Shown in pieces: positions 54,267 through 63,501 of a stretch of DNA of 64,000 nucleotides. The position numbers and the translations under genes were made by a program. Under the pieces are notes generated by a model, which did no database searches, had not been told where the DNA came from, and saw only the letters and a program-made list of their open reading frames with translations. Source of the DNA: Polynucleobacter sp. JS-JIR-5-A7 (lineage in GTDB: Bacteria; Pseudomonadota; Gammaproteobacteria; Burkholderiales; Burkholderiaceae); NCBI RefSeq assembly GCF_018687935.1, contig NZ_CP061308.1, forward strand, positions 428,048-492,047, given 5' to 3'. Position 1 is the first letter of the stretch; the number at the start of each line of letters is the position of its first letter.

Positions 54267-54792
54267 TAGATGCATCTACTTAAGTCTTCTCGTAGCCTGG
54301 ATTGGTATTTTATTAGGCTGTACTAGCAGTTACCAAGCGAGCGGACCGATAGGTCTTGGTAAGCCAATTTCTGAAAATCAAATTCGGGCGTGGAATATAG
54401 ATGTTGGCCCAAGTGGGCTAGGCCTGCCGCCTGGCTCAGGCACTGCCATTGCTGGAGAAAAGTTATATCAGCAACAGTGCGCATCTTGTCACGGTGATCA
54501 AGGGCAAGGCGGACCAGCCAATCGCCTTGTGGGCGGAGGTTCTTTAAATACCAATAATCCCATAAAGACAGTAGGAAGTTTTTGGCCTTACTCAACGACT
54601 ATTTTTGATTATGTCAAAAGAGCCATGCCACATCAAGCACCCCAGTCTTTAAATGATGATCAAGTGTATGCAGCCACAGCTTATATTTTGTTTCTCAACA
54701 AGATCATTACAAAAGATCAAGTGATGGATGCCAAGACGCTGCCTTTGGTAAAAATGCCTAATAGAGATGGATTTATTTCAGTAGAACGTTAA
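54256..54792 (+). CDS. sorB: Lipoprotein cytochrome c, electron acceptor of sulfite dehydrogenase
   Basis: A 178-residue c-type cytochrome. A signal peptide ends in a lipobox ILLGC with Cys22 as the lipidation site, so it is probably anchored to a membrane on the periplasmic side. One haem motif CASCH is at residues 75-79; a methionine in RAMPHQAP is the likely sixth ligand. It overlaps the sulfite dehydrogenase gene by 11 bases. This is longer than the small SorB of Starkeya. The stop codon abuts the stop of the convergent fpr gene. Confidence 0.87.
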   Translation: MVANRCIYLSLLVAWIGILLGCTSSYQASGPIGLGKPISENQIRAWNIDVGPSGLGLPPGSGTAIAGEKLYQQQCASCHGDQGQGGPANRLVGGGSLNTNNPIKTVGSFWPYSTTIFDYVKRAMPHQAPQSLNDDQVYAATAYILFLNKIITKDQVMDAKTLPLVKMPNRDGFISVER

Positions 54793-55569
54793 TTACTTCT
54801 CTACGAATGCACGTTCGAAGACGTAGTCACCCATTTGGCCAAGACTTGGTGAGACTTTGAAGCCTTTGGCATCAAGCATCTCTGAGGTTTCTTTGAGCAT
54901 GGATGGACTGCCACAAATCATTGCGCGATCTACTGCAGGATCAAGTGGTGGCAGACCAATATCTTTGAATAGTTGGCCAGATTCAATTGCAGTCGTGAGG
55001 CGACCGGTATGTTTGAATGCTTCACGCGTTACAGTTGGGTAGTAGATGAGTTTCTCACGAATGAGTTCGCCAAGGTACTCGTCTTGAGTGAGTTCATTTT
55101 TAATATAGTCACCGTATGCTAGCTCGCTCACTAGACGTACACCATGAATTAAAACAACCTTCTCAAACTTCTCATAAGTCTCTGGATCACGAATAATACT
55201 CATGAATGGAGCTAAGCCGGTACCTGTACTAAATAAATAGAGGTACTTACCTGGATTTAAGTCATCCAATACCAGGGTGCCAACAGACTTTTCACTTACC
55301 AAGATAGGGTCACCAACTTTTATCTTTTGTAAACGTGATGTCAATGGACCATCTTGAACCTTAATGCTTAAGAACTCCAAATGCTCTTCGTAATTAGGGC
55401 TTGCAACGCTGTATGCGCGAACAAGTGGCTTGCCTTCAATCTCAAGACCAATCATTAAGAAGTGGCCGCTACGAAAGCGCAGACCTTTATTACGAGTAGT
55501 AGTAAAGCTAAATAGGGTGTCGTTCCAGTGGTGAACGGTGAGAACGGTTTCTGTGTTGTATGCGGCCAT
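54793..55569 (-). CDS. fpr: Ferredoxin-NADP reductase
   Basis: A 258-residue FAD-dependent reductase of the bacterial Fpr type. The FAD motif RAYSVASPNYEEHLEF is near residue 50 and the NADP-binding GTGLAPFMSIIRDP near 115. The C-terminal part contains MICGSPSMLKET and ends FVEK. It transfers electrons between NADPH and ferredoxin or flavodoxin. It is a single-gene unit with no space between its stop and that of sorB. Confidence 0.94.
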   Translation of the reverse strand: MAAYNTETVLTVHHWNDTLFSFTTTRNKGLRFRSGHFLMIGLEIEGKPLVRAYSVASPNYEEHLEFLSIKVQDGPLTSRLQKIKVGDPILVSEKSVGTLVLDDLNPGKYLYLFSTGTGLAPFMSIIRDPETYEKFEKVVLIHGVRLVSELAYGDYIKNELTQDEYLGELIREKLIYYPTVTREAFKHTGRLTTAIESGQLFKDIGLPPLDPAVDRAMICGSPSMLKETSEMLDAKGFKVSPSLGQMGDYVFERAFVEK

Positions 55570-55612
55570 AAATGCTTGTAAATAAAAGACTCAGTTTCAA
55601 AGAATGGGTAAT

Positions 55613-55634
55613 TATCACATTCCTGATGGTGTGA
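55613..55634. repeat. Inverted repeat in the fpr-dsbB divergent spacer
   Basis: ATCACA (55613-55618) and TGTGAT (55629-55634) flank 10 bases, within the 172-base intergenic region between divergent fpr and dsbB. The repeat is a possible regulator site for fpr. The remainder of the spacer has no ORF and no clear RNA. Confidence 0.35.
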
Positions 55635-55741
55635 TTTACGGTAATTGGCGCATAAATAGGACTAAGTAGTGATATCAGTCCAATTTTTGGTAATAAGGAT
55701 GGCCTTTCGCGACCCGTCCGCTAACAAGCTATGATCCTTTT

Positions 55742-56221
55742 ATGAGTTCAGTACGCTATTTATATATTTCCCTGTTCAGTCTTGGGTTGGTTATCTTTGC
55801 AGTCATTTTGCAGCAGTCCGGCTATCAAGGCATCAGCTTTTTACCTTGCCCCTTATGCATTTTGCAAAGAGTCGGTTATTTGGCTATCGCCATTTTTTGT
55901 TTTTTGGCTGTGGGTATTGCCCCATTCCGAAAGCTCTTCCATGCCCTAGCTTTTCTATCGGCGGCATATGGTGTTTCAGTGGCTGGGCGACAAGTATGGC
56001 TTTTGTCTCATCCAGAAACATCCTGTGGGATTGACCCATTGGAAATTTGGATTAATCAGTTTCAGCTTTCCAAAGACATTCCTTGGTTATTTAAGGCCGA
56101 CGGACTATGCAGTGCAAAACTTCCAGCCATTCTTGGTCTTCAGGTGCCGGAATGGTCTTTATTTTGGTTTTCAGTGCTTTTCTTGGTCTTATTAGTCACA
56201 CTGTTCAAAAAAAGGACTTAA
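55742..56221 (+). CDS. dsbB: Disulfide bond formation protein DsbB
   Basis: A 159-residue four-helix membrane protein that reoxidises DsbA and passes electrons to quinone. The periplasmic cysteine pairs are Cys36/Cys39 (PCPLC) and Cys95/Cys123. QR at residues 42-43 follows the first pair as in characterised DsbB. The ATG at 55742 has no clear ribosome site in front. Confidence 0.92.
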   Translation: MSSVRYLYISLFSLGLVIFAVILQQSGYQGISFLPCPLCILQRVGYLAIAIFCFLAVGIAPFRKLFHALAFLSAAYGVSVAGRQVWLLSHPETSCGIDPLEIWINQFQLSKDIPWLFKADGLCSAKLPAILGLQVPEWSLFWFSVLFLVLLVTLFKKRT

Positions 56222-56337
56222 TTTCTGGGTACTAGGTTCTCTATATACCTAAAAGTAGTTAAGGTATGAAAAGTCCATCTTTTACAAATATAAGCCCTGA
56301 TCATAATATTTAAATTATTAGAGATTAAGGGGCTTTC

Positions 56338-56661
56338 ATGGCACACACTCAGAACAACTCACAGATCATTGGCAAGACTCCATTGGCTCATTTAAATCGT
56401 GCAGCAGATATTCGCAAACAACTAACGCAATCATTATTTGCTGTCGCCCAAGTGGTCACTGGGGTTGCCTTGCTTGTTCTGGCGACTCATCTTGCTTTGC
56501 AAAGTGAGGCTTATCTTGAGCTCTTAAATCAAAGCGGTCTCAACCAATATCATGCCTTTGCCCTCTTGGTATGTTTTAGTTTCTTTGCAGGAATTTTATT
56601 AATTGCTCAACAAGTACTAAAGCATGATGCGCATGAATTTAATGAGATCTCATCTTATTAA
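56338..56661 (+). CDS. Small membrane protein of unknown function
   Basis: A 107-residue protein not recognised. The first 40 residues are polar. Two hydrophobic helices follow (about 35-55 and 72-92), joined by a short loop, and the chain ends in an acidic and His-rich tail. ATG 56338 follows an AGGGGC site. It is a monocistronic unit between dsbB and a bidirectional terminator. Confidence 0.65.
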   Translation: MAHTQNNSQIIGKTPLAHLNRAADIRKQLTQSLFAVAQVVTGVALLVLATHLALQSEAYLELLNQSGLNQYHAFALLVCFSFFAGILLIAQQVLKHDAHEFNEISSY

Positions 56662-56676
56662 AAATACTGCTTCAAT

Positions 56677-56703
56677 AAAAAGGCACCCTAGGGTGCCTTT
56701 TTT
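56677..56703. terminator. Bidirectional terminator between the small membrane protein gene and lysS
   Basis: AAAAAGGCACC pairs with GGTGCCTTTTT around CTAG, forming a perfect hairpin with A and T runs on the flanks. It serves the plus-strand small gene and the minus-strand prfB-lysS unit. Confidence 0.88.
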
Positions 56704-56737
56704 AATGTCTTCAAATTACTGAAGATGATTTTGTGAC

Positions 56738-58279
56738 TTACTCTTCTTCGCGACGCAGATGTGGAAAGAGAATGACGTCACGAATGTTTGGTGCGTCTGT
56801 GAGGAGCATGACTAGACGGTCAATACCAATACCGCAACCACCTGTTGGAGGCATGCCGTATTCAAGGGCTCGGATAAAGTCATGATCAAAGTACATGGCT
56901 TCTTCGTCACCAGCTTCTTTTTGCTCTACTTGTTTGCGAAAGCGATTGGCTTGATCTTCTGCATCATTGAGTTCAGAGAAGCCATTGGCAATTTCACGAC
57001 CAGTAATAAATAACTCAAAGCGCTCAGTAATACCTGGGCGAGTATCGGATTCTCTGGCTAGTGGGCTGACTTCAATTGGGTAATCGATGATGTAGGTTGG
57101 CTCCCAAAGATGCTCCTCAGCAACCAATTCAAACAAGGCCAATTGCAAAGCGCCGATACCAGCATTTTTCAATGTTGGAGAATCAGGATTTTCACCACCT
57201 TTTTTCAACTCAGCACGAATGAATGCTGCATCATCTAGTTGAGCAGCCTCGTAGTTCTTGCCAGACTGACCGCAATACTTGAGGATTGCCTCACTAATTG
57301 TTAAGCGTTGGAATGGCTTACTTAAATCAAGCTCACGACCTTGGTGGGTCAAGACGGCAGTACCTTGTGCATCCATGGCTGCAGCAAGGATCAAGCCTTC
57401 TGTAAAATCCATCAACCAGCGGTAATCGGTATAGGCTGCGTAGAACTCCATCATCGTAAATTCTGGATTGTGGCGCGGACTGACGCCTTCATTACGGAAG
57501 TTACGGTTAATTTCAAAGACGCGCTCAAAACCACCAACGACTAAACGCTTGAGATAAAGCTCAGGCGCAATGCGCAAGAACATCTGCATATCGAGTGCAT
57601 TATGGTGGGTAATAAAAGGCTTTGCCGCTGCACCACCAGGAATTGGGTGGAGCATAGGTGTTTCTACTTCCATGAAGTCGGCATCCAACATATGGCGACG
57701 GAGTGATGCAATCGCATTGCTACGCGCCTTGAAAGTATTGCGGCTTTCTGGGTTGACAATTAAATCTACATAGCGCTGACGATATTTCGTCTCTAGATCT
57801 GAGAGGCCGTGAAACTTATCTGGTAGGGGGCGCAGGGATTTGCTGAGTAAGCGCAGGTTGCTGCATTCGACAGAGAGTTCACCCTTATTGGTCTTAAAGA
57901 GATTGCCTTCTGCAGAGATAAAGTCACCCATATCCCAGTGTTTAAAGGCGCCATGAGTATCTGCACCTGTGAGCTCATCATTGATGTAGAACTGAATCTG
58001 TCCACTACGGTCTTGAATAGTGGCAAAGCTGGCTTTACCCATCACGCGCTTGAGAATCATGCGCCCAGCCACTTTCACATGAATCTTCTTGGCAGCTAGC
58101 TCTTCCTTAGTCAGGCTGTCATAGTGAGCATGAAGATCAACTGCTAAATGCGTTGGAACAAAGTCATTCGGAAAGGCAACACCGTTCTCACGCAACTTTG
58201 CGAGCTTTTCACGGCGCTCTGCAATGATGTGATTTTCATCAACAGCTTCGGTGACTGGTAGATTGGTTTTATCGTTCAT
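56738..58279 (-). CDS. lysS: Lysyl-tRNA synthetase, class II
   Basis: A 513-residue class II synthetase. The N-terminal OB-fold anticodon domain covers about residues 60-165. Motif 1 lies around RRHMLDADFMEVETPML, motif 2 is FRNEGVSPRHNPEFTMMEFY and motif 3 is GCGIGIDRLVMLLTDAPNIRDVILFP. It follows prfB by 12 bases, as in E. coli and many proteobacteria. Confidence 0.97.
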   Translation of the reverse strand: MNDKTNLPVTEAVDENHIIAERREKLAKLRENGVAFPNDFVPTHLAVDLHAHYDSLTKEELAAKKIHVKVAGRMILKRVMGKASFATIQDRSGQIQFYINDELTGADTHGAFKHWDMGDFISAEGNLFKTNKGELSVECSNLRLLSKSLRPLPDKFHGLSDLETKYRQRYVDLIVNPESRNTFKARSNAIASLRRHMLDADFMEVETPMLHPIPGGAAAKPFITHHNALDMQMFLRIAPELYLKRLVVGGFERVFEINRNFRNEGVSPRHNPEFTMMEFYAAYTDYRWLMDFTEGLILAAAMDAQGTAVLTHQGRELDLSKPFQRLTISEAILKYCGQSGKNYEAAQLDDAAFIRAELKKGGENPDSPTLKNAGIGALQLALFELVAEEHLWEPTYIIDYPIEVSPLARESDTRPGITERFELFITGREIANGFSELNDAEDQANRFRKQVEQKEAGDEEAMYFDHDFIRALEYGMPPTGGCGIGIDRLVMLLTDAPNIRDVILFPHLRREEE

Positions 58280-58291
58280 ATTCGTGGGTAA

Positions 58292-59396
58292 TTAAACGCC
58301 TTGTTTCAGGCTAGCTTCAATAAAGGCATCAAGATCGCCGTCCAATACTTTTTGAGTATTAGAGATCTCAACGTTAGTTCGTAAATCTTTAATGCGGCTT
58401 TGATCCAACACATAAGAGCGGATTTGATGACCCCAGCCTACATCCGTTTTGCTCGCTTCTAGCTTATCTTGCTCAGCGCGGCGCTTTTGCATCTCGTGTT
58501 CGTAAAGGCGAGACTTGAGCATGCTCATGGCCTCGGCGCGGTTACGATGCTGACTACGATCGTTCTGACACTGCACCACAATTCCTGTTGGAATGTGGGT
58601 TAAGCGTACAGCCGAGTCGGTTTTATTAATGTGCTGACCACCTGCACCAGAGGCACGGTAGGTATCCGTCCGAATATCCGCAGGATTGACATCAATCTCA
58701 ATCGAATCATCAATTTCAGGGTAGACGTAAATCGAAGCAAATGAAGTGTGACGTCCATTTGAAGAGTCAAACGGAGACTTACGTACTAAACGATGCACGC
58801 CAGTCTCGGAGCGAAGGTGTCCGTAGGCATATTCCCCATCCACCTTGATCGTCGCACTCTTGATGCCAGCAACGTCACCATCAGATTCTTCGAGGATTTC
58901 GGTTTTATAGCCTTTGCGTTCGCAGTACTTGAGATATTGGCGATAGAGCATGCTGGCCCAATCACAAGCTTCGGTACCACCAGCGCCTGCCTGGATATCA
59001 ATAAAGCAATTGCACGAGTCCATCTCGTTGTGGAACATGCGGCGGAATTCAAGATCATTAATGATCTTGCTGTAACTTTCAACGTCTTGCTCGATTGCTG
59101 CAATCGTCTCAAAATCACTTTCTTCTTTAGCCATATCAAATAATTCAATGGCACCAGTGATATTGGTATTTAAATCAGTGAGGGTAGCAACTACGCCGTC
59201 GAGTAATTTTTTCTCTTTACCCAGCGCTTGCGCTTTCTTTTGATCATCCCAAATGGTGGGATCTTCCAGAATTGAGTTGACTTCAGTAAGGCGACGTGAC
59301 TTTACTTCGAAGTCAAAGATACCCCCGAAGAGCTTGCTCACGGGTGAGCAGATCGGATAAGGTATTTGAAATAGTGTTTAGTTGTTCAGCTTCCAT
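58292..59396 (-). CDS. prfB: Peptide chain release factor 2, expressed through programmed +1 frameshift
   Basis: The full protein is 367 residues. It begins at ATG 59396 (MEAEQLNTISNTLSDLLTRE) and reads 27 codons to an in-frame TGA at 59315-59313. A +1 shift at CTT-TGA-C then continues in the frame that ends at 58292. GGQ (SGAGGQHINKT) is present for peptidyl hydrolysis, and the SPF tripeptide (KSPFDSSNGR) recognises UGA and UAA. Calling the gene from GTG 59341 alone would lose the N-terminus. It is first in the prfB-lysS operon. Confidence 0.96.
59312..59327 (-). promoter_or_regulatory. Programmed +1 frameshift site of prfB
   Basis: On the minus strand the codons read CGG GGG TAT CTT TGA C. 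The internal Shine-Dalgarno-like GGGGG is three bases before CTT, and the TGA followed by C is a weak RF2 stop. This is nearly identical to the E. coli autoregulatory site. Confidence 0.93.
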
Positions 59397-59442
59397 CCCC
59401 TAATTATAAGGGGGTTATTACATCTGCCCCTTGGGTGCTGGC

Positions 59443-61206
59443 TTAACTACCAGGACTTTCGTCGTGGGCCTCAATCATCAGTTGGATGCGGGCTTGACCC
59501 TGATAGCGATCGGTCACTAGGCGGTAAGCGAGCTTGGCTTTGGCGGGCAAGCTTTGAGTACGGTTAAACCAAACCGCTGTCAATGGTTTTGCCGCAAACT
59601 TGCTTTCTGTTAGGTTAGATCCTAATGGCCGCACCATCAGACGCAGATGCTTCTCTTTCATCAGACTTTGCTGTGTAATTTCAAAGTCTCCGTAAAAGAC
59701 AGGCTGTGGAAATCCTTGGCCCCAGATTTCTTCTGCTAAGAGATCACTAATTTCGGGGGTGAATTCTGAGGGCTGTAGGGCGCCATCATGGGGGTGGCGA
59801 CGCTCTAGGATTTCATCATTCAATAAGCTGTTTGCAACTTCCTGAAAGCAGGCATCAAACTTCTCAAAATCATTTTTATGAATCGTCAGACCTGCCGCCA
59901 TGGCATGTCCACCAAATTTGAGAATTAGTCCGGGCTCACGTTTTGAAACAATATCTAGCGCATCTCTTAAATGAAAGCCACTCAATGACCTTCCAGAGCC
60001 ACGTAACTCCTCGCCAGTATTGCCATCTGGAGCAAACACAATCGCAGGGCGATTAAAACGTTCCTTTAAACGGGAAGCTACAATGCCGACGACACCTTGG
60101 TGCCATTCTGGATTCCATAAACAGATACTCGTGCGTTGTGCCATGGTTCCTGCGAGTTGCTCCTCTGAGAGGTGGGTAAGTGCTGTTTCTTGCATGCCGG
60201 CTTCAATCACACGGCGTTCGCGATTGATGCGATCGAGTTCTTGCGCAAGCGTCATCGCCTCATCCGTATTATCAGTCAGCAGTAGGCGAATACCCAGAGT
60301 CATGTCCGCTAGACGTCCAGCCGCATTGAGCCTGGGCCCAATCGCAAAACCTAGATCAAAAGTATTGGCCTTGCGAGGATCACGTCCTGCTGCTTGAAAC
60401 AATGCTTGTATACCTGGCTGGGAGATGCCTGCACGAATACGCTTTAAACCATTTGAAACTAAGACGCGATTATTGCGATCGAGTTGAGCAACGTCTGCAA
60501 CAGTTCCGAGTGCAACGAGATCTAAGAGATTTTCAACTTTGGGTTGAGTATCATTCGTAAATTTACCGCGCTTACGCAGCTCTGCACGCAGTGCTACCAA
60601 TACATAAAACATAACGCCTACGCCAGCAAGTGCTTTGCTCGGAAAGGTGCAGCCTGGTTGATTGGGGTTCACAATCGCCAAGGCTTTTGGTAATCGATCG
60701 CCGGGCAAATGGTGGTCAGTCACAATGACTTCCATACCGAGTTCACGGGCGCGATCTACACCCGCTTCGCTCGCAATACCGTTATCAACCGTAATGAGAT
60801 ATTTAGGCTTTGGAGTTTGTTGTGCTGCAAGCTCAACCACTTCAGGCGTTAAGCCGTAACCCATCGTAAAGCGATTGGGTACTAGAAACTGAATTGGTGT
60901 ATTTACGCCACCTAGCATGCGCAAGCCGCGCAGTCCGACTGCACAAGCCGTGGCGCCATCGCAGTCATAGTCTGCAACGATGAGCATGGACTCTTTTTTC
61001 TCCAGAATATCAGCTAGCAAAGATGCGGTGCTGATGCAATTCTTAAGTTCAGTTGGAGAAAGTAGATTTTTCAATTCCAGCGATAGTTCATCTGGAGACT
61101 CCAGACCGCGTGCAGCATATAAACGCGCTAACAGGGGATGCAAACCACTTTGTTGTAACCAAGTAGCGGTGCGCTCAGAAAAAGGACGTTGGGAGAAAAG
61201 ACTCAT
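59443..61206 (-). CDS. recJ: Single-stranded-DNA-specific exonuclease RecJ
   Basis: A 587-residue DHH-family 5'-3' exonuclease. Motifs are VADYDCDGATA near residue 67, VTVDNGIAS near 135, VTDHHLPGD near 160 (the DHH motif) and the DHHA1 region with FGGHAMAAG near 440. The frame is open upstream, but ATG 61206 overlaps the previous gene's stop (ATGA) and gives the family N-terminus RPFSERTATWLQQSG. A C-terminal OB-like domain completes it. Confidence 0.95.
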   Translation of the reverse strand: MSLFSQRPFSERTATWLQQSGLHPLLARLYAARGLESPDELSLELKNLLSPTELKNCISTASLLADILEKKESMLIVADYDCDGATACAVGLRGLRMLGGVNTPIQFLVPNRFTMGYGLTPEVVELAAQQTPKPKYLITVDNGIASEAGVDRARELGMEVIVTDHHLPGDRLPKALAIVNPNQPGCTFPSKALAGVGVMFYVLVALRAELRKRGKFTNDTQPKVENLLDLVALGTVADVAQLDRNNRVLVSNGLKRIRAGISQPGIQALFQAAGRDPRKANTFDLGFAIGPRLNAAGRLADMTLGIRLLLTDNTDEAMTLAQELDRINRERRVIEAGMQETALTHLSEEQLAGTMAQRTSICLWNPEWHQGVVGIVASRLKERFNRPAIVFAPDGNTGEELRGSGRSLSGFHLRDALDIVSKREPGLILKFGGHAMAAGLTIHKNDFEKFDACFQEVANSLLNDEILERRHPHDGALQPSEFTPEISDLLAEEIWGQGFPQPVFYGDFEITQQSLMKEKHLRLMVRPLGSNLTESKFAAKPLTAVWFNRTQSLPAKAKLAYRLVTDRYQGQARIQLMIEAHDESPGS

Positions 61207-62192
61207 GAAGAAATGATTTCTTTCCAGGAGAGAGGTTCTGCTTTTTTCCAAAAGGCCCAAGATTTTTTGTAAAGATCACTTGCGGTAAAGATGCGTTCCC
61301 GCGTTTTGCCATTTGGAAAATCAATGATGAGCAATTCATCCAGATCTTTATCAGTCAATGCCTTGTCTAACTGGGGCCATATAGTCTCTGGCTGTTTTAA
61401 CCATGCAAACGCTCCAGCCAAGACTTCGTTTCTAACCGAGGTATGGTGGGGAATGCTTAAATACTTCGCTAGACCAGTAAGCAAGGGGTGTTCACCATAT
61501 ATCTGTTTTGACTGCATGATTGCCACAGGTGCTTGAATATCGTTGAGTTTGCCAATACCGCTGATCCATAACGAGTTAATACTGAGTAGACCACGTTGTT
61601 CGCGCTCTTCATTGACAGTATCGATATGCCAGAGCATTTGAATCTCATTTTGTAACTTGCGCCAACGTTTTGCGATACCTGCTTCATGCGTATCGCGTGG
61701 CATCCACCAGTCAATATTGCGACCATGCGCTTGATCAACGCTATAGCTTGCCAAACTGGCAAATGGACCTGCAGGAATAAACCAGTAATGCTTGTCTTGA
61801 AACAAAATGGGGCTCTGAAAATCTTCCTCAATAAAGGGCAGTGCAGTTTTGAGAAGTTGAGACGATTCAGTTTCAGTCAGATCAATCTGATTCTGGCTCA
61901 TCAAAATGAGATGGTCCCGTGTAGCGTGCAAATGAATGGGCTGTAGGCAGGCAATTTCTTGATTGGGGTTGACTTCCTGAGATGACTGACCCATCAATAA
62001 AACGGGTGCAATTGGGACCAAGTCTCCAAGTAAGAAGCGTTCGTGAGGCAAGCCTTTGATTGGCCGATCCTCCTTGCCTTGCTCATCTAAGGCATCCTCC
62101 CCCGACACCAACAGGGTAAAGCGCCGTAGATTGCTTTGGGCATTTTGAGGGAAGGTGGTGTCTGAGCTCATATCCCTGATTTTAGGTGGCAT
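61203..62192 (-). CDS. Conserved betaproteobacterial protein of unknown function
   Basis: A 329-residue soluble protein without signal peptide. I recognise no catalytic motif with certainty. Tracts such as RRFTLLVSGEDAL at the N-terminus, IDWWMPRDTHEAGIAKRWRKLQNEIQMLWH in the middle, and SINSLWISGIGKL are probably family landmarks. Related proteins upstream of recJ in Burkholderiales are sometimes labelled as phosphoglycerate mutase-like or regulatory proteins, which I cannot confirm. The gene overlaps recJ by four bases and is divergent from lolC. An in-frame ATG at 62171 is an alternative start. Confidence 0.7.
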   Translation of the reverse strand: MPPKIRDMSSDTTFPQNAQSNLRRFTLLVSGEDALDEQGKEDRPIKGLPHERFLLGDLVPIAPVLLMGQSSQEVNPNQEIACLQPIHLHATRDHLILMSQNQIDLTETESSQLLKTALPFIEEDFQSPILFQDKHYWFIPAGPFASLASYSVDQAHGRNIDWWMPRDTHEAGIAKRWRKLQNEIQMLWHIDTVNEEREQRGLLSINSLWISGIGKLNDIQAPVAIMQSKQIYGEHPLLTGLAKYLSIPHHTSVRNEVLAGAFAWLKQPETIWPQLDKALTDKDLDELLIIDFPNGKTRERIFTASDLYKKSWAFWKKAEPLSWKEIISS

Positions 62193-62238
62193 TTAAGTAT
62201 TCCATCAGTTTGCCTGTGTAATTGTCTAAACTGTAGCT

Positions 62239-63501
62239 ATGTTGAGACTCCCCATTGAGTTAGAAATTGGCTTGCGCTATACCCGCTCCAAGCGTCGTAA
62301 GACCGTTGGTAAGCGCGATGGCTTCCTATCCTTTATTTCTGGTATTTCTACTGCTGGTATCGCTTTAGGCGTTGCGTCTCTAATTGTGGTGCTGTCAGTG
62401 ATGAATGGTTTTCAGAAAGAGGTACGTGATCGCATGCTCTCTGTTCTTTCTCATGTAGAAATCACTTCGCCTGAAGGATTGGCAAATTGGGAGCCGTTGG
62501 CTTTGAAAGTCGCGATACAGCCTCATGTGGTTGGCGTAGCACCCATGGTCAGTTCACAAGGATTGCTTGCACGAGATAATTCGATGCGGGGTGTTGCTAT
62601 TCGGGGAATCTCGCCGAGTGAAGAAGGTAAGGTTTCTGACCTGCCAAAACAATTTATTGCTGGCAGTATTGATGACCTCAAGCCCGGTGGCTTTGGGGTT
62701 GCATTAGGTGCACAGCTCGCCTCTTTGGTTGGTGCTCGCGTAGGTGACCGAGTTAATTTGATTGTGCCTGAGAGTGATTTAACGCCTGCTGGAGCAATGC
62801 CGCGGATGAGGACGTTGCAAGTAGTTGGTATCGTAGATAGTGGCCATTATGAATACGATAGCTCTTTAGCCATCATGCACTGGAAAGATGCTGCAGCCTT
62901 GTTACGCTTACGTGATCCATCAGGTCTTCGCATTAAGGTCGATGATATGCAGCGTGCTCCTCAAGTTGCCACTGAGTTGGCTGCTGTAGTTCCTCAAGCT
63001 TTATGGGTTACTGATTGGTCCCGCTCAAATCGTAATTGGTTTGCAGCAGTTCAAACAGAAAAGAAGATGATGTTCATCATCTTGACTTTAATTATTGCAG
63101 TGGCTGCATTTAATTTAGTTTCTACTTTGGTGATGACCGTTAATGAGAAGCAGGCCGATATTGCCATTCTCAGAACGATGGGTGCGAGCCCAGGTTTAAT
63201 CCAACGAATCTTCTTGGTACAGGGTTTGGCAATTGGTTTGATGGGGTCTTTGGCTGGCGTTGGTCTTGGTTTACTCATCGCGCTCAATATTGATGTGATT
63301 GTTCCTGCGATTGAAGCCATTTTCCGCGTACGCTTCTTGCCGCGTGAGGTTTACTTTATTAGCGAACTCCCCTCGGATGTTCGTTTAGGTGATGTAGTGA
63401 CCGTTGGGTTGATGGCTTTTGGTTTATCGGTATTGGCTACCTTGTACCCTAGTCGTCGTGCTGCTAAGGTCCAACCTGCGGAGGCCTTGAGATATGAATA
63501 A
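62239..63501 (+). CDS. lolC: Lipoprotein-releasing ABC transporter permease LolC/E
   Basis: A 420-residue FtsX-family permease with one N-terminal helix (residues about 30-50), a large periplasmic domain, and three C-terminal helices near 275, 320 and 385. ELEIGLRYTRSKRR at the N-terminus and NEKQADIAILRTMGASPGLI between helices two and three are LolC/LolE hallmarks. It extracts lipoproteins from the inner membrane for transfer to LolA. The end overlaps lolD by eight bases. With one permease gene visible, a homodimeric LolF-type arrangement is possible. Confidence 0.93.
   Translation: MLRLPIELEIGLRYTRSKRRKTVGKRDGFLSFISGISTAGIALGVASLIVVLSVMNGFQKEVRDRMLSVLSHVEITSPEGLANWEPLALKVAIQPHVVGVAPMVSSQGLLARDNSMRGVAIRGISPSEEGKVSDLPKQFIAGSIDDLKPGGFGVALGAQLASLVGARVGDRVNLIVPESDLTPAGAMPRMRTLQVVGIVDSGHYEYDSSLAIMHWKDAAALLRLRDPSGLRIKVDDMQRAPQVATELAAVVPQALWVTDWSRSNRNWFAAVQTEKKMMFIILTLIIAVAAFNLVSTLVMTVNEKQADIAILRTMGASPGLIQRIFLVQGLAIGLMGSLAGVGLGLLIALNIDVIVPAIEAIFRVRFLPREVYFISELPSDVRLGDVVTVGLMAFGLSVLATLYPSRRAAKVQPAEALRYE

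Noticed and set aside
53007..54792. SoxCD of a thiosulfate-oxidising Sox system
   Set aside because: No soxXYZAB genes are nearby and the genes sit directly after a sulfite-producing pathway, so a stand-alone sulfite dehydrogenase is the better call.
58292..59341. RF2 as a short protein starting at GTG 59341
   Set aside because: The upstream ATG at 59396, the in-frame TGA and the CTT-TGA-C slip site show the standard programmed frameshift; the GTG is internal to the overlap.
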